64,000 nt of DNA from Shewanella dokdonensis (GTDB lineage: Bacteria; Pseudomonadota; Gammaproteobacteria; Enterobacterales; Shewanellaceae): NCBI RefSeq assembly GCF_018394335.1, contig NZ_CP074572.1:3348001-3412000 (forward strand), read 5' to 3'. Shown piece by piece: positions 1 to 10,614 of this stretch. The translations under genes were made by a program, and so were the position numbers. The notes beneath the pieces are model-generated. The model saw nothing but the letters and a program-made list of their open reading frames with translations, did not search any database and was not told where the DNA came from. Numbering within the stretch: the first letter of the stretch is position 1; every line of letters starts with the position of its first letter.

Positions 1-970
1 GCAGATGTTTCTGATTGTTATGCGGCAAGCCATGCAGTTGGATCAGTCCTTGCTGCATGACACCCGGCAAATGGAGTTAACTTTGTCGGCGGCATTGCTT
101 GAGATGCTAAAAACGCTAGTGCCAATGCTAACGGCGATTTTTGTGGCTATGTGGATAGCCGCCTCGTTGCCTGGCGGTATTATTTTTTCGTGGAGCCTGT
201 TGGCATTTAAAGGTAGCAGACTGAGTCCCCTCAAAGGGCTCTCCAAGATCATGGGCAAGAGCAGTCTGCAGGAGTTGTTAAAGTCGATCATCAAGATCTG
301 TTTATTGATGGGCTGTATGATCGCATTTTTGTTGCAGCTCGCTAAGCGTCTGGTGGCTTTGCAGAGTCAGCCGTTACAGATATCTGTGCATGAGGGGCTA
401 CAACTGTTATTTCTGACGCTGCTGTTAATGGCAACGCTATTGCTGTTAGTGGCGGCGATTGATATTCCGTTTCAGTACAAAAGCGTGATGGACAAGGTCA
501 AGATGACCCGTCAAGAAGTGAAAGAAGAGCGCAAAACTTCTGATGGTAACCCTCTGATCAAGAACCGTATTCGGCAGATCCAATACCAGTTTGCTCGTCG
601 CCGCATTGAGGAGCGAGTGCCCAAGGCCGATGTGATCATCACTAACCCTACCCATTTTGCGGTGGCATTACGTTACTCTGAAAAGGATGCCAAGGCACCG
701 TATGTGGTAGCCAAAGGGGTTGATGAAATGGCGTTGCGTATTCGTGCCATTGGGACGCAACATCAAAAGGAAATTCTGGAGATCCCGGCACTAGCGCGGG
801 CGATTTATTGGTCAACTCGGGTGGATCAGGAAGTGCCCGCAGTACTGTATACCGCGGTCGCCTACGTGTTGACTTATGTGGTGCAACTGAAGGCTTATAA
901 GGCCGGGCGTGGCAGCAAACCCGCACCGATACCTGAACTGAAAATTCCCAAGAATTTAGCTAAGAATTAA
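1..970 (+). CDS. flhB: Flagellar export apparatus protein FlhB (5' truncated by window)
   Basis: FlhB is the substrate-specificity switch of the flagellar type III export gate in the inner membrane. About 322 codons are present and the reading frame is open to the window edge, so roughly 55 N-terminal residues of a usual ~376 are missing. Hydrophobic membrane segments fill the first half. The cytoplasmic domain carries the autocleavage motif NPTH at 644-655, followed by the usual FAVALRY stretch. It lies 17 bases before flhA, as in many flagellar operons, and the gene set downstream suggests the lateral system. Family assignment is certain; the lateral versus polar assignment is inference. 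Confidence 0.95.
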   Translation, partial: QMFLIVMRQAMQLDQSLLHDTRQMELTLSAALLEMLKTLVPMLTAIFVAMWIAASLPGGIIFSWSLLAFKGSRLSPLKGLSKIMGKSSLQELLKSIIKICLLMGCMIAFLLQLAKRLVALQSQPLQISVHEGLQLLFLTLLLMATLLLLVAAIDIPFQYKSVMDKVKMTRQEVKEERKTSDGNPLIKNRIRQIQYQFARRRIEERVPKADVIITNPTHFAVALRYSEKDAKAPYVVAKGVDEMALRIRAIGTQHQKEILEIPALARAIYWSTRVDQEVPAVLYTAVAYVLTYVVQLKAYKAGRGSKPAPIPELKIPKNLAKN

Positions 971-987
971 TACGTTGGAGAAGACAA

Positions 988-3058
988 TTGAACTGGCGTA
1001 ACCTCACCAGACCTTATACTGCAATTCCGATTTTGTTGCTGGCTATCCTAGCAATGGTGATCCTGCCATTGCCATCCTGGGTGCTGGACACGCTGTTTAC
1101 CTTCAATATTGTCCTGTCCATTATGGTGTTGCTGGTGGCAGTTTCTAGTCGTAAACCGCTAGATTTTTCAGCATTTCCCACCATTTTGCTGGTTGCCACC
1201 CTGATGCGCCTGACGTTGAATGTGGCATCAACGCGTGTGGTATTGCTCCACGGCCATGAAGGCGCAGATGTTGCCGGACGCGTGATCCAGTCGTTTGGTG
1301 AAGTGGTTATCGGCGGCAACTATGTTGTGGGTATCGTGGTGTTCGCCATCTTGATGGTGATGAACTTCGTGGTGATCACCAAAGGTGGCGAACGTATTTC
1401 TGAGGTTGCTGCTCGCTTTACACTGGACGCCATGCCCGGTAAGCAGATGGCCATTGATGCCGATCTCAACTCTGGGCTGCTTGGACCAGAACAAGCCAAA
1501 GCCCGCCGCATAGAAGTCTCTCGGGAAGCCGATTTTTACGGCTCGATGGATGGTGCCTCTAAATATGTGCGTGGTGATGCGATTGCCGGATTAATCATCC
1601 TGGTGATCAACTTGATCGGTGGTGTCAGTATCGGGGTGTTCCAGCATGATTTGAGCATGGGGAAGCCTTTCAGCGCTTTGCACTGCTCACTATAGGTGAT
1701 GGTTTGGTCGCCCAGATCCCATCGCTGCTGCTGGCGGTGGCGTCTGCCATCATAGTTACCCGCATGAACGATGATGAGGATATGTCAGAGGCCGTCGGTG
1801 GACAGCTGCTGGCATCGCCTAAAGTCGTCGCCACCGCTGCCGGTATCATGATAGTGCTTGGCATCGTGCCAGGTATGCCGATACTGGCCTTTGGTAGTTT
1901 TGGCTTAGTACTGTTCTATGTGGCGTGGCGGCTATATAAACGGGCGCCTGCCGATGACTTGTCACAGGTCGAAAAGCTCACAGAGACTATTGCTGAAGGT
2001 CAGCAACCACTTAGCTGGCAGGATATTCCCCATGTCGATCGGATTTCCGTCGAGCTGGGTTTTATGCTGGTGTATCTGGCGGAAAAAGAGAAAGGGGAAG
2101 AGCTTATCAGCACCCTGCGTGGTATCCGCAAGACCTTGTGTGAGCAGCTGGGATTTTTGCTGCCTGAAGTGCGGATCCGCGACAATTTAAAGCTGAATCC
2201 TCAAGAATACCGGATATTGCTGTCAGGCGTCCCAGTGGCGGGGGGACGTTGAAACCACAGCAACTGTTGGCACTGGATACCGGAGAGGTCTATGGACAAC
2301 TCGATGGCGAAATTACTCGCGATCCCGCTTATGGTCTGAACGCCGTATGGATCAAAGCAGAAGATAAGTCCCGCGCATTGAATATGGGCTATTCCGTAGT
2401 TGATCTGGCGACGATTGTCGCGACGCATGCCGGCAAAGTTATCAAAGGTGCGTTGGATGAGCTGTTTCTGTTTGAAGATGTTAAGCATTTCAATAAGCGT
2501 GTGAAAGATGTCGCGCCTGAGCTGGCGGCCACGCTGGAAAAAGTGTTATCAGAAAGCATTCAACTTAAGGTTTTCCGCTACCTGTTACGGGAGTTGGTGT
2601 CGATAAAAGATGCGGTGACTGTTGCCAGTACCTTAGTTGACAGCGCTGACATCACCAAAGATCCCATATTACTGGCGGCCGATGTGCGTTGTGCACTGCA
2701 ACGGGCGATTACCAGGCAGCTAATGGGCGAACGCGATGAACTGGCGGCTTATAGTCTGGACAGCAAGCTGGAACAGACGCTGCAAAGTTCATTAAATCAG
2801 GCAATGCAGGCTGGGAAAGTGGCCTTGGATAGCTTCCCGGTGGCTCCCAATCTGCTACAACAGTTTCAACGGATGATGCCCGTGGTACAGCAAGAGATGC
2901 AGAAGCAAGGGATCACGCCGGTATTGGTGGTGATCCCGCAATTGCGTCCTTTATTGGCCCGATATGCGAAGACCTTCACACATAATGCATTGGTTGTACT
3001 TTCTTACAATGAAGTTCCTGACAATGTCAGGGTAAATGTGTTAGGCGCATTAGGATGA
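988..3058 (+). CDS. flhA: Flagellar export gate protein FlhA (two frame breaks)
   Basis: FlhA is the large export-gate protein whose cytoplasmic ring docks chaperone-substrate complexes. The start is TTG at 988 with GGAG at 976-979. Multiple membrane segments lead into the conserved FHIPEP-type region and a soluble C-terminal domain. The frame is broken at G4 (1659-1662) and again at G6 (2240-2245); adding one G at each site gives a continuous protein of about 690 residues, the normal family length. Both breaks are single-base homopolymer losses like others in this window, so an assembly error is more likely than a pseudogene. Confidence 0.93.
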
Positions 3059-3392
3059 GTCAAAAAAACGTCTTTATTTAGGGCAATGACAAAAAAAGTG
3101 TAAAAATACTATGAAAGGATGTTGCTTATTGGATTAGCTTATAATACTTTAGCCCAACAAATGCAGCGTTCTGTAAATTTGCTACAGAATTATTGCTAAG
3201 ACAATTAAATGGCAAACCAGATGAAAATCTGGGACGCAAAGCTTCCGGTCTACGTTTGTTACACAAATATGATAGCGGGGTTACATTAACTTAGCGGCAG
3301 ATCATCTCTGGCTTAATGCCTGCCTTTCTTCCGCTTGTTTTTAACTTTATTGGACAAATATTTTATTGGCCAGTGAGTGTTATGGGATAGAA
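3059..3392 (+). other. Intergenic leader between flhA and motY with two hairpins
   Basis: This 334-base gap has no gene. It is AT-rich and contains TATAAT at 3140-3145, with no convincing -35 element. Two inverted repeats follow: a 7-bp arm pair at 3169-3175/3183-3189 and a 6-bp pair with a GAAA loop at 3217-3222/3227-3232. Neither has a T-run, so they are not ordinary terminators. They may be leader structure or operators of the motY-lafK-fli unit. No sigma-54 -24/-12 element was recognised. Confidence 0.4.
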
Positions 3393-4283
3393 ATGTCTTT
3401 TTCGTATTGGAGAGTTATTGTGCCAGCACTTTTTATGCTGCCATCAATAACGATAACGAATGTATCAGCTAAGGATCGCTGGCAACAGGCTTATGAAAAT
3501 GGAATTTGGAATATAACGTCAAATAAATTTAGATGCGCCTTATCCCAGAATTTAGAAGGCGTAGCAGAATTGTACGTTATTCGAACGCCTGAATATAAAA
3601 CACGATTAATTCTTAATCTACAATCCCCAGAAACAGCCATCGCTTCAGCCAAGGTGAAAATTAAACCAGCTGACTGGAAGAACATCACCAACAATGCGGA
3701 TTATCAGCCTGTCTATGATGGATATGTAGATGATTTTTCATCAGTTTATGACAATATTGGCAGCGAAGTTTTAGATGCGATAGCGGCCGGTGATTGGCTT
3801 GATTTTGAACTAAATTCGGAAGGTAATAGTAAAGAAATAATATTTACTAATACTCATGGTTTATCAGCGGTAACCGCTTTTCGTGAATGTTTGTCTGATA
3901 TGGCACCCATTTCATGGGAAAGTGCCAGAGAAAATGATTTTTTCTTTGAAAAAGGCAAAAAAAATATTTCTTCGCAACGTGACATTAAAAAACTTAAAAA
4001 TTTAGTACGTTATATTCAATTAGATGGGCACGTTAGCAAAGTTTTGGTCGATGGCTATACCGATAATGTGGGAAATAGTATCGCTAATCGGCAACTTTCC
4101 CAACAACGGGCAGATGATATCGCCTCAAGATTAGTTGAATTTGGTTTAAAATCCTCGCTGTTGGAAGTGCGAGCCCATGGGAATCGTTATCCTGTAGTTA
4201 ATAATGACGACAATGAACAACAATTAAACAGAAGGGTATCAGTAAGACTAATCCGCAAGGACAATGGAGTAGTAAAGCAATGA
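3393..4283 (+). CDS. motY: MotY-like flagellar stator-associated protein, lateral type
   Basis: MotY proteins form the T ring that anchors the sodium- or proton-driven stator around the motor in the periplasm. This 296-residue protein begins with a signal peptide (hydrophobic VIVPALFMLP, likely cleavage after VSA). It has a MotY N-terminal domain of about 150 residues and a C-terminal OmpA-like peptidoglycan-binding domain with GYTDN, NRQLSQQRA and NRRVSVR. ATG 3393 was chosen over an upstream TTG at 3366 because it puts the signal peptide at the N terminus. It overlaps lafK by four bases. The order motY-lafK-fliE is that of lateral flagellar clusters described in Vibrio parahaemolyticus. The gene is AT-richer than its neighbours. 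Confidence 0.82.
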   Translation: MSFSYWRVIVPALFMLPSITITNVSAKDRWQQAYENGIWNITSNKFRCALSQNLEGVAELYVIRTPEYKTRLILNLQSPETAIASAKVKIKPADWKNITNNADYQPVYDGYVDDFSSVYDNIGSEVLDAIAAGDWLDFELNSEGNSKEIIFTNTHGLSAVTAFRECLSDMAPISWESARENDFFFEKGKKNISSQRDIKKLKNLVRYIQLDGHVSKVLVDGYTDNVGNSIANRQLSQQRADDIASRLVEFGLKSSLLEVRAHGNRYPVVNNDDNEQQLNRRVSVRLIRKDNGVVKQ

Positions 4284-5584
4284 AAGATAATTGTGTCTTG
4301 TGGCTGTCAGGAAAAAAGCCAAAAGCTAATGAGCTTGCCTGTTTCAGCGATGAATCATTATATTTAAAACATGCAAAAGACCTTTATCTTGATGGGTTAA
4401 CTGAACAGCCGGAAATTATATTTATTGATTTTGTCAATTATCCGAATATTGTTCAGGACTGGGTTCGAAATATCCATCATCGTTTCCCGTCCACCCCGAT
4501 AGTGGTGATCGTCGAGTCTTCTCAAAGCCAACTGGCCTCCGACGCTTTGTCTTGTGGTGCCGTTGACTATCTGTTGCGGCCTTTCAGTTGTGCCCAACTG
4601 CTCACCTCGGTACGTAATGCGCGCTTCATGCTGAAAAACATGAAGGATATGGTGGCGGTATCACAGGCCAGCCAAAAAGTGTTGCGACTCGCTAATCGTG
4701 CAGCACAGACCAATAACACCACTGTTCTTATCCAAGGTGAATCGGGGACCGGCAAAGAAAAACTGGCGCAGTTTATTCACCAGATGTCAGCTCGGCGCGA
4801 TAAGCCTTTTGTGGCCGTTAACTGCGCGGCAATTCCTGAGAATATGCTCGAGGCCATGCTGTTTGGTTATGCCAAAGGCGCATATACCGGAGCCGTCAAT
4901 TCTGCGGCTGGCAAATTTGAGTTGGCTAACGGCGGCACCCTGTTACTGGACGAAATCTCTGAGTTGCCCTTGGAGTTGCAGAGTAAATTGCTGCGTGTGT
5001 TGCAGGAACGGGAAGTGGAGCGGCTTGGCAGCCACAGCAAGATTAGCCTGGATGTCAGAGTCATTGCTTCTTGCAACCGAGATTTGCGTGAGTTGGTCAG
5101 TCAAGGCGCATTCCGTGAAGACCTTTACTATCGCTTGGATGTCTTGCCATTGTGCTGGCCAGCATTGCGACAACGCATGGACGATGTGATCCCGCTGGCA
5201 CAGTATTTCATCCGTAAATACGGTGAAGACCGCTATTACCTCAGCGATGCGGCCCGGGAAGTGCTGATGAGCTACAACTGGCCGGGCAATGTGCGCGAAC
5301 TGGAAAATGTGATCCAACGGGCGCTGGTGATGGCCCGCGGTATGGAACTGCAAGCCGAAGACTTAGGGCTACCACTGTTGCAGCTCAGTCGTGATGAAGC
5401 GCCAGGGAAACGTCTGCAACACACGCGTAAACAGGCAGAATTCGAATATATCTACGATTTACTTCAACGTTTTAATGGGCATCGGAGCCGTACCGCCGAA
5501 GCATTGGGCATGACCACCCGAGCATTGCGATACAAACTGGCGGCAATGAGAGAAAACGGCATCGATATTGACGCCATAGCATGA
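4280..5584 (+). CDS. lafK: Sigma-54-dependent flagellar regulator LafK
   Basis: LafK is the enhancer-binding activator of lateral flagellar genes. The 434-residue protein has an N-terminal receiver-like region of about 115 residues that lacks the usual acidic pair, then an AAA+ sigma-54 interaction domain. The Walker A is GESGTGKE, the GAFTGA loop is present as GAYTGA, and the Walker B is LLLDE. The C-terminal end carries a Fis-type helix-turn-helix. The degenerate receiver suggests activity that does not depend on ordinary phosphorelay; that is inference. It overlaps motY by ATGA and precedes fliE by 22 bases, so it heads the fli genes. Confidence 0.85.
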   Translation: MKDNCVLWLSGKKPKANELACFSDESLYLKHAKDLYLDGLTEQPEIIFIDFVNYPNIVQDWVRNIHHRFPSTPIVVIVESSQSQLASDALSCGAVDYLLRPFSCAQLLTSVRNARFMLKNMKDMVAVSQASQKVLRLANRAAQTNNTTVLIQGESGTGKEKLAQFIHQMSARRDKPFVAVNCAAIPENMLEAMLFGYAKGAYTGAVNSAAGKFELANGGTLLLDEISELPLELQSKLLRVLQEREVERLGSHSKISLDVRVIASCNRDLRELVSQGAFREDLYYRLDVLPLCWPALRQRMDDVIPLAQYFIRKYGEDRYYLSDAAREVLMSYNWPGNVRELENVIQRALVMARGMELQAEDLGLPLLQLSRDEAPGKRLQHTRKQAEFEYIYDLLQRFNGHRSRTAEALGMTTRALRYKLAAMRENGIDIDAIA

Positions 5585-5606
5585 ATAACAGACAGGTACA
5601 TTGAAC

Positions 5607-5918
5607 ATGGAACCAATAGCAACGCAGAGCCTTTTGCTCAGCCGTATGGATCAGATGGAACAGGTGGCCGAGAGTGGAGCCATTGCTCCCGCGAATAATC
5701 ACGGTATCCAGCAGGATTTTATGCAGGTGGTGAGAAATGTTAACGCCCAGCAGAATCTCGCATCGGAAATGATGCAAGCGGTCGATACCGGAGCGTCTCA
5801 GGATGTCGTCGGGGCTATGGTAACCAGCCAGAAGGCCAGCCTTAGTTTCAATATGTTGATGGAAGTACGCAATAAGGTTCTCGATAGTATCGACGACGTT
5901 ATGCGTATGTCTCTGTAG
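5607..5918 (+). CDS. fliE: Flagellar basal-body protein FliE
   Basis: FliE links the MS ring to the proximal rod and is exported early. The 103-residue length and the C-terminal part (NMLMEVRNKVLDSIDDVMRM) fit the family. ATG 5607 was preferred to a TTG two codons upstream. It stands between lafK and fliF with only 10 bases to fliF, as part of a fliEFGHIJ unit. Confidence 0.9.
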   Translation: MEPIATQSLLLSRMDQMEQVAESGAIAPANNHGIQQDFMQVVRNVNAQQNLASEMMQAVDTGASQDVVGAMVTSQKASLSFNMLMEVRNKVLDSIDDVMRMSL

Positions 5919-5928
5919 GTGGTGATTG

Positions 5929-7670
5929 ATGAAGGGTGTAGTGGCAACCAAGGATGAACATTTTGCGGGTAATGGCGGATTAAAAGAGAAAGTGGTTAAT
6001 CTGTCAGGCAAGTTTGGCTGGCCGCAGAGTGGTGATAGAAGCTTGGCGTCCATCGCACTACTGGCAACGCTGGTAGCTGCGGCAATCGTGATTATCTTAT
6101 GGACCTCGGCCAAAAACTATGTGCCGCTTTATGGTAATCAGGAGCATTACGATAAAGCCAGCATCTTGGAAATCCTCGACAAAGAGAAGTTTCAATTCCG
6201 TATCGATACCGATACCGGCAACATTATGGTGCCACAGGATAAATTGGCAGATGCTAGGATTACCTTGGCCGCTCGTGGCATCAAAGCGGCGCTGCCTGAT
6301 GGCATGAATAGCATCAACAGCAAGGTGCAAATGGGCACCAGCCAGTTTATGGAAACCAAACAGTACCAGCACGCCCTGGAAGGGGAACTGGCGCGCACCA
6401 TCATGAATATGACCGGCATCCAGAGTGCGAGGGTGCATTTGGCGATCCCTAAACGCAGCCTGTTTATCGGCCGTAAAGAGGAACTCCCCGGCGCTTCGGT
6501 AATGATTGACCTTGCCCCTGGCTATGAACTGAAACAGCAACAAGTCGAGGCTATCGTTGGGCTGGTGGTGGGCAGCATTCCCGGCCTTGATCGGCGCTCT
6601 GTATCTGTGGTCGATCAGAAAGGCGAATTGCTCACCGCAGAACTGTTCGATGATTCTCCTGTCGGCAAGGACTCCAGCAAGAAACTGCAATTTATCAATA
6701 AGCTGGAGCAAGATATCGAACAGCGGGCCGCCATCATGCTGTTGCCAATTGTTGGTGAAGGCAATTACCGTATTCAGGTGTCAGCCGATGTGGATTTCAG
6801 CGTCGTTGAAGAAACCAAGGAAACGCTTGATCCAAATACCGTGGTGAAGTCAGAGAATACCAAAACCGGTTCTTCTCAGGACGATTTAGCCATGGGTATT
6901 CCGGGGTCACTGGCAAATAATCCGCCAGTTGCCAACCCCAATGGTCAACAGGCAAAACCCGATGTCAATGGCCGTACCAGCCAGAAGCAAGAAGCGCAGC
7001 GTACATTTGATAATGGTCGTTCTGTCACACACACCCGCTATGAAGTCGGGCGGCTAAAATCGATGAGTGTGTCAGTGCTGGTGAATGATGCCGCAGCAGG
7101 TAAAACCGGCTGGACCGATGCACGACTGACATCGCTAGGGAATATGGTGCGCACTGCCACCGGTTTCAATGCGGACCGCGGTGACAAATTCAATATCTCC
7201 AGTTTTCAGTTTGTTGAAGCAGATGTTGCTGGCACGGTTGACGCTACTCCGTGGTGGCAGTTGCCGATTATGCGGGAATATGCCCGTTATCTGTTTGGAA
7301 CCTTGATTGCCTTAGCATTGATTTTCTTTGGGGTTCGACCGCTGGTGAGCCATCTGATTAAAGGTAAGCGCCAAAATAGTGAGCCGAGTTCGCAGTTACT
7401 GGCACAGCAACGTGGCAGTGGCGATAAGAGCGACTTTGATGCGGCAACCCCAGCCCAGGCGGCGGTGGTCGCTGCGGATGGCTCTAAACCTCAAGATAAA
7501 GCGCTCGCCGAGGATGAAATGCCCACCATGGCTTTACCCAAAGCCGGAGCACTTTTGAAGAGCAGGTAGCACATATGCAATACCTGGCTAATAAAGAATC
7601 AGACCGTGTTACTGCGGTAATTAAAACCTGGGTAGAACGGGGAATAGAAATTGAATCCAGCAAGTCCTGA
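5929..7670 (+). CDS. fliF: Flagellar MS-ring protein FliF (one frame break)
   Basis: FliF builds the MS ring in the inner membrane and binds FliG with its C-terminal tail. It has two membrane segments (near residues 40-60 and 450-470) enclosing the periplasmic ring-building region. The frame breaks at T4 (7553-7556). Adding one T extends the protein by about 40 residues, ending at TGA 7668-7670 and restoring the FliG-binding tail (FEEQVAHMQYLANKESDRV). The corrected length is about 580 residues, as expected. The 3' end overlaps fliG by 20 bases. Confidence 0.92.
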
Positions 7671-8669
7671 ATTCGTCAAAGAGTTATCTGAACTCGACCA
7701 AGCAGCCATTTTATTACTGAGCATGGGGAAGATAACGCCGCCAATGTGATCCGGCGGCTTGGTAAGGGCGAAGTGAAAGCTTTATCAGAACGGATGGCAA
7801 AAATTGCCCATATTACACAAGAAGATATGAGCCAGACGCTGCAGCATTTCTTTGACAGTTATCGTAATGAAAGTGGTGTCAGTGGCGCGTCACGCCGTTA
7901 CTTGGAAAAAGCCCTGGATAAAGCGGTTGGCCGTAAGCTGGCGCGCGGGATGCTTGATGATATCTATGGCGTCACGTTAATTGAAGAGTTACGTCGCCTG
8001 GAATGGGTGCCAGCAGAACTGATCGCCCGTTTTCTGGAGCAGGAACATGCACAGATGCAGGCGCTGATCCTGGCTTTTCTACCGCCAGAACAGAGCTCCG
8101 CCGTACTGGCATTGCTGCCACAAGAGCGCCACGAAGATCTGCTATTCCGTATCGCCGGCATGCGTGAAGTCAGCGAACATATCATTGATGATTTACGTTT
8201 TGCGCTGGATCGTTGTATCGAGTTCGTTGGTCAGCAAACCGGTGCCAGAGTGGATGGCGTTGAGAAAGTTGCCGAGATTGTTAACCGTTATAACGGCAAT
8301 AAGGCCGAGATTATTACCCTGTTGCGGCAGCACGATAAAGAAACGGCGATTGCGATTGAAGAACGGATGTTCGATTTCGAAACCATCGCCTTGCAGACCG
8401 AAGACGTGCGTGCCCAGTTGATGAATGAAATTTCTGATGAACTGTGGATTGTGGCGCTTAAAGGCGCGAAAGCCGAATTTATTCAGTCCATTCTGCAGGC
8501 ATTACCCAAACGTCTGGCACAGGTTTACCAACAGCAGCTTGACGGCTTAGCACCTCAACCGGTGAAAAAAGTGGAAAACGCTCGTGCAGAGATCATGAAG
8601 ACCATTCGCCAGATGATGAGTGAAGGCACCATCGATTATCGGCTCTATCAGGAAGATGTGCTGGGGTAA
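7651..8669 (+). CDS. fliG: Flagellar motor switch protein FliG (one frame break)
   Basis: FliG is the switch-complex protein that takes torque from the stator. The likely start is TTG 7651, preceded by GGGG at 7640-7643 and overlapping the end of fliF. The frame breaks at G4 (7725-7728). Adding one G joins the N-terminal domain (LDQAAILLLSMG) to the rest, giving 339 residues, the usual length. The C-terminal domain shows the charged torque helix region and ends with IRQMMSEGTIDY. The TTG start is less certain than the family call. Confidence 0.9.
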
Positions 8670-8672
8670 TAC

Positions 8673-9299
8673 ATGTCAGATCTGTTCCAGTTTCCGGCAG
8701 TTGTTCGGCAGGAGTCGCAGTTAACACTGCAGCAGCGGCTTGATGATGCCTATCAAAAAGGTGTTAGTGATGGTCGGTTAGCAGGTGAACAGCAAGGGCG
8801 ACAGCGCGCAACTGATGAACTCAGAGCAGAGATGGAGGCGCAGTGCCAGCAACAATTGCAACAGCAAAAGCTCACCATAGAAGCCGATAACCGCCAGCAG
8901 TTGGCGCAACTGATGAACGGCGTCAAGTCACAGCTCCGTATCAACGCGGCGCAGCTGAGCGAGGATCTTTACACTTTGATCCACGAATTGGCGCAGACGG
9001 TCATTGAAAGCGAATTATCGGGACAGCCTCAGTCCTATCTCACCGCTATTGAAAGCACGTTAGAAGCCCTGCAAGGGCGTGACATCATTACCGCCATCAG
9101 TGTTGCCGCTAGCGACAATCAGTGGCTGAAGAATCAAGGGGTGACGGAAGTCGATGGCATTCCTTTTCGGGTGGATGAATCTTTGCCAGCAGGACAGGTG
9201 CAGTTTGAAGGTGAAGCACAGTTACATCAACTGTCATTCCGTCAGCGCTTGTCCGAAATTTTACAACAGATAAAGCCGATATTGACCGATGCAGACTGA
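8673..9299 (+). CDS. fliH: Flagellar export ATPase regulator FliH
   Basis: FliH is the stalk protein that binds the export ATPase FliI and holds it inactive until docking. The 208-residue protein has a Q/A-rich coiled-coil middle (about residues 35-85) followed by a globular C-terminal domain resembling the V-type ATPase E subunit. The N-terminal segment MSDLFQFP is typical of the C-ring-binding tail. It starts three bases after fliG and overlaps fliI by 11 bases. Confidence 0.85.
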   Translation: MSDLFQFPAVVRQESQLTLQQRLDDAYQKGVSDGRLAGEQQGRQRATDELRAEMEAQCQQQLQQQKLTIEADNRQQLAQLMNGVKSQLRINAAQLSEDLYTLIHELAQTVIESELSGQPQSYLTAIESTLEALQGRDIITAISVAASDNQWLKNQGVTEVDGIPFRVDESLPAGQVQFEGEAQLHQLSFRQRLSEILQQIKPILTDAD

Positions 9300-10614
9300 A
9301 TGGCAACAGCGCTTACGACTGGCGACAGCAGCTATTCGCCCGCCCCATAAATTCAGTAGTTATGGGCGCTTGCTGAGTATTAATGGCCTAACATTGACCG
9401 TTCAAGGTGGTCGGCTGTCGCTTGGGCAACGTTGCCAGGTTGAAGGTCAACAGCAGTGGTTTGATGCCGAAGTGATCGGTTTTGATCAGGAACAGGCGTT
9501 TCTGATGCCATTGGCCGCCGTTTCTGGGCTTTATGCTGGCGCTAAAGTGCGGGTGACCGAAAATTCTGATCTATTGCCGGTGGGTGATTCGTTAATGGGA
9601 CGCGTTGTCGATGGTCTGATGCGCCCGATTGATGGTCTCGGAGAGATAGATGCACCAAGGCAAGCGTTATATGCTCCACATCTAAGCCCCATGCAACGGC
9701 GCGGGGTAGAGCAACCGCTTGATGTGGGGATCCGAGCGCTCAATGGCCTGTTTACCGTGGGCAAAGGCCAGCGTATTGGCTTGTTTGCTGGCTCTGGCGT
9801 CGGCAAAAGTAAGCTGCTCGGCATGATGACCCGCTATACCGCCGCCGATGTGGTCATTGTGGGATTGATTGGTGAACGCGGCTGGGAAGTGCGTGATTTT
9901 ATTGAAAATGCCTTAGGGCCGGAAGGCCGTAAAAGCCATTGTCGTTGCGGCACCGGCGGATCAGTCCCCTTACTGCGCCAGCGTGCGGCGGAACTGAGCC
10001 ATAAGCTTGCGGCCTATTTTCGCGATCAGGGCAAAAATGTATTGTTGCTGATGGATTCTCTGACCCGTTATGCCCAGGCCCAGCGGGAAATTGGTTTGTC
10101 TCTCGGCGAGCCACCAGCAACTAAAGGTTATCCGCCATCAGTATTCAGTAAGCTCACCAGCTTGGTGGAAAGCTCCGGCAACAGTAACAGTTCCCGCGGC
10201 AGTATGACGGCCATTTATACCGTACTGGCGGAAGGGGATGATCCACAAGATCCCATCGTCGATAGTACTCGCGCCATCCTAGATGGTCATATCGTGCTGC
10301 GTCGTTCTCTGGCCGAGCAGGGCCACTTCCCGGCGATTGATATTGGCGCTTCTATCAGTCGTGTGATGCCACAGATAGTGAGCGATGCACATCTTAACGC
10401 CTGTTATAAGCTGAAGCGGTTATATGGCCGTTATCAGCAGATCCAAGAACTTATTCCGCTCGGAGCCTATCAGAAGGGCGAGGATACGGAGCTGGATGCC
10501 GTGGTGAAACGTTTCCCGGCTATCGAAGCCTTTTTATGCCAGGGGCTGAATGAACAGTCAGCTTATGCTGACAGTCGTAAGCTGTTAATGGAGTTGGTGA
10601 ATGAGTTCGCTTAA
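9289..10614 (+). CDS. fliI: Flagellum-specific export ATPase FliI (internal out-of-frame stretch)
   Basis: FliI is the hexameric ATPase of flagellar protein export. Walker A is GSGVGKSK near residue 165 and Walker B is LLLMDS near 250. Between A4 (9931-9934) and C4 (9966-9969) the translation reads a nonsense stretch. Reading the other frame there recovers the family motif VVAAPADQSPLL. This fits loss of two A and one C that restores the frame downstream, so about 12 residues appear wrong in the conceptual protein. The rest is normal in order and length (441 residues). It overlaps fliJ by 14 bases. Confidence 0.92.
   Translation: MQTEWQQRLRLATAAIRPPHKFSSYGRLLSINGLTLTVQGGRLSLGQRCQVEGQQQWFDAEVIGFDQEQAFLMPLAAVSGLYAGAKVRVTENSDLLPVGDSLMGRVVDGLMRPIDGLGEIDAPRQALYAPHLSPMQRRGVEQPLDVGIRALNGLFTVGKGQRIGLFAGSGVGKSKLLGMMTRYTAADVVIVGLIGERGWEVRDFIENALGPEGRKSHCRCGTGGSVPLLRQRAAELSHKLAAYFRDQGKNVLLLMDSLTRYAQAQREIGLSLGEPPATKGYPPSVFSKLTSLVESSGNSNSSRGSMTAIYTVLAEGDDPQDPIVDSTRAILDGHIVLRRSLAEQGHFPAIDIGASISRVMPQIVSDAHLNACYKLKRLYGRYQQIQELIPLGAYQKGEDTELDAVVKRFPAIEAFLCQGLNEQSAYADSRKLLMELVNEFA

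Noticed and set aside
988..3058. flhA as a true pseudogene or as separate short genes
   Set aside because: Both breaks are single-base losses in G runs and the three parts together give a normal-length FlhA; the same error recurs in housekeeping genes.
3211..3230. Sigma-54 promoter (TGGCA motif) before motY
   Set aside because: The TGGC is there but no GC at the required -12 spacing.
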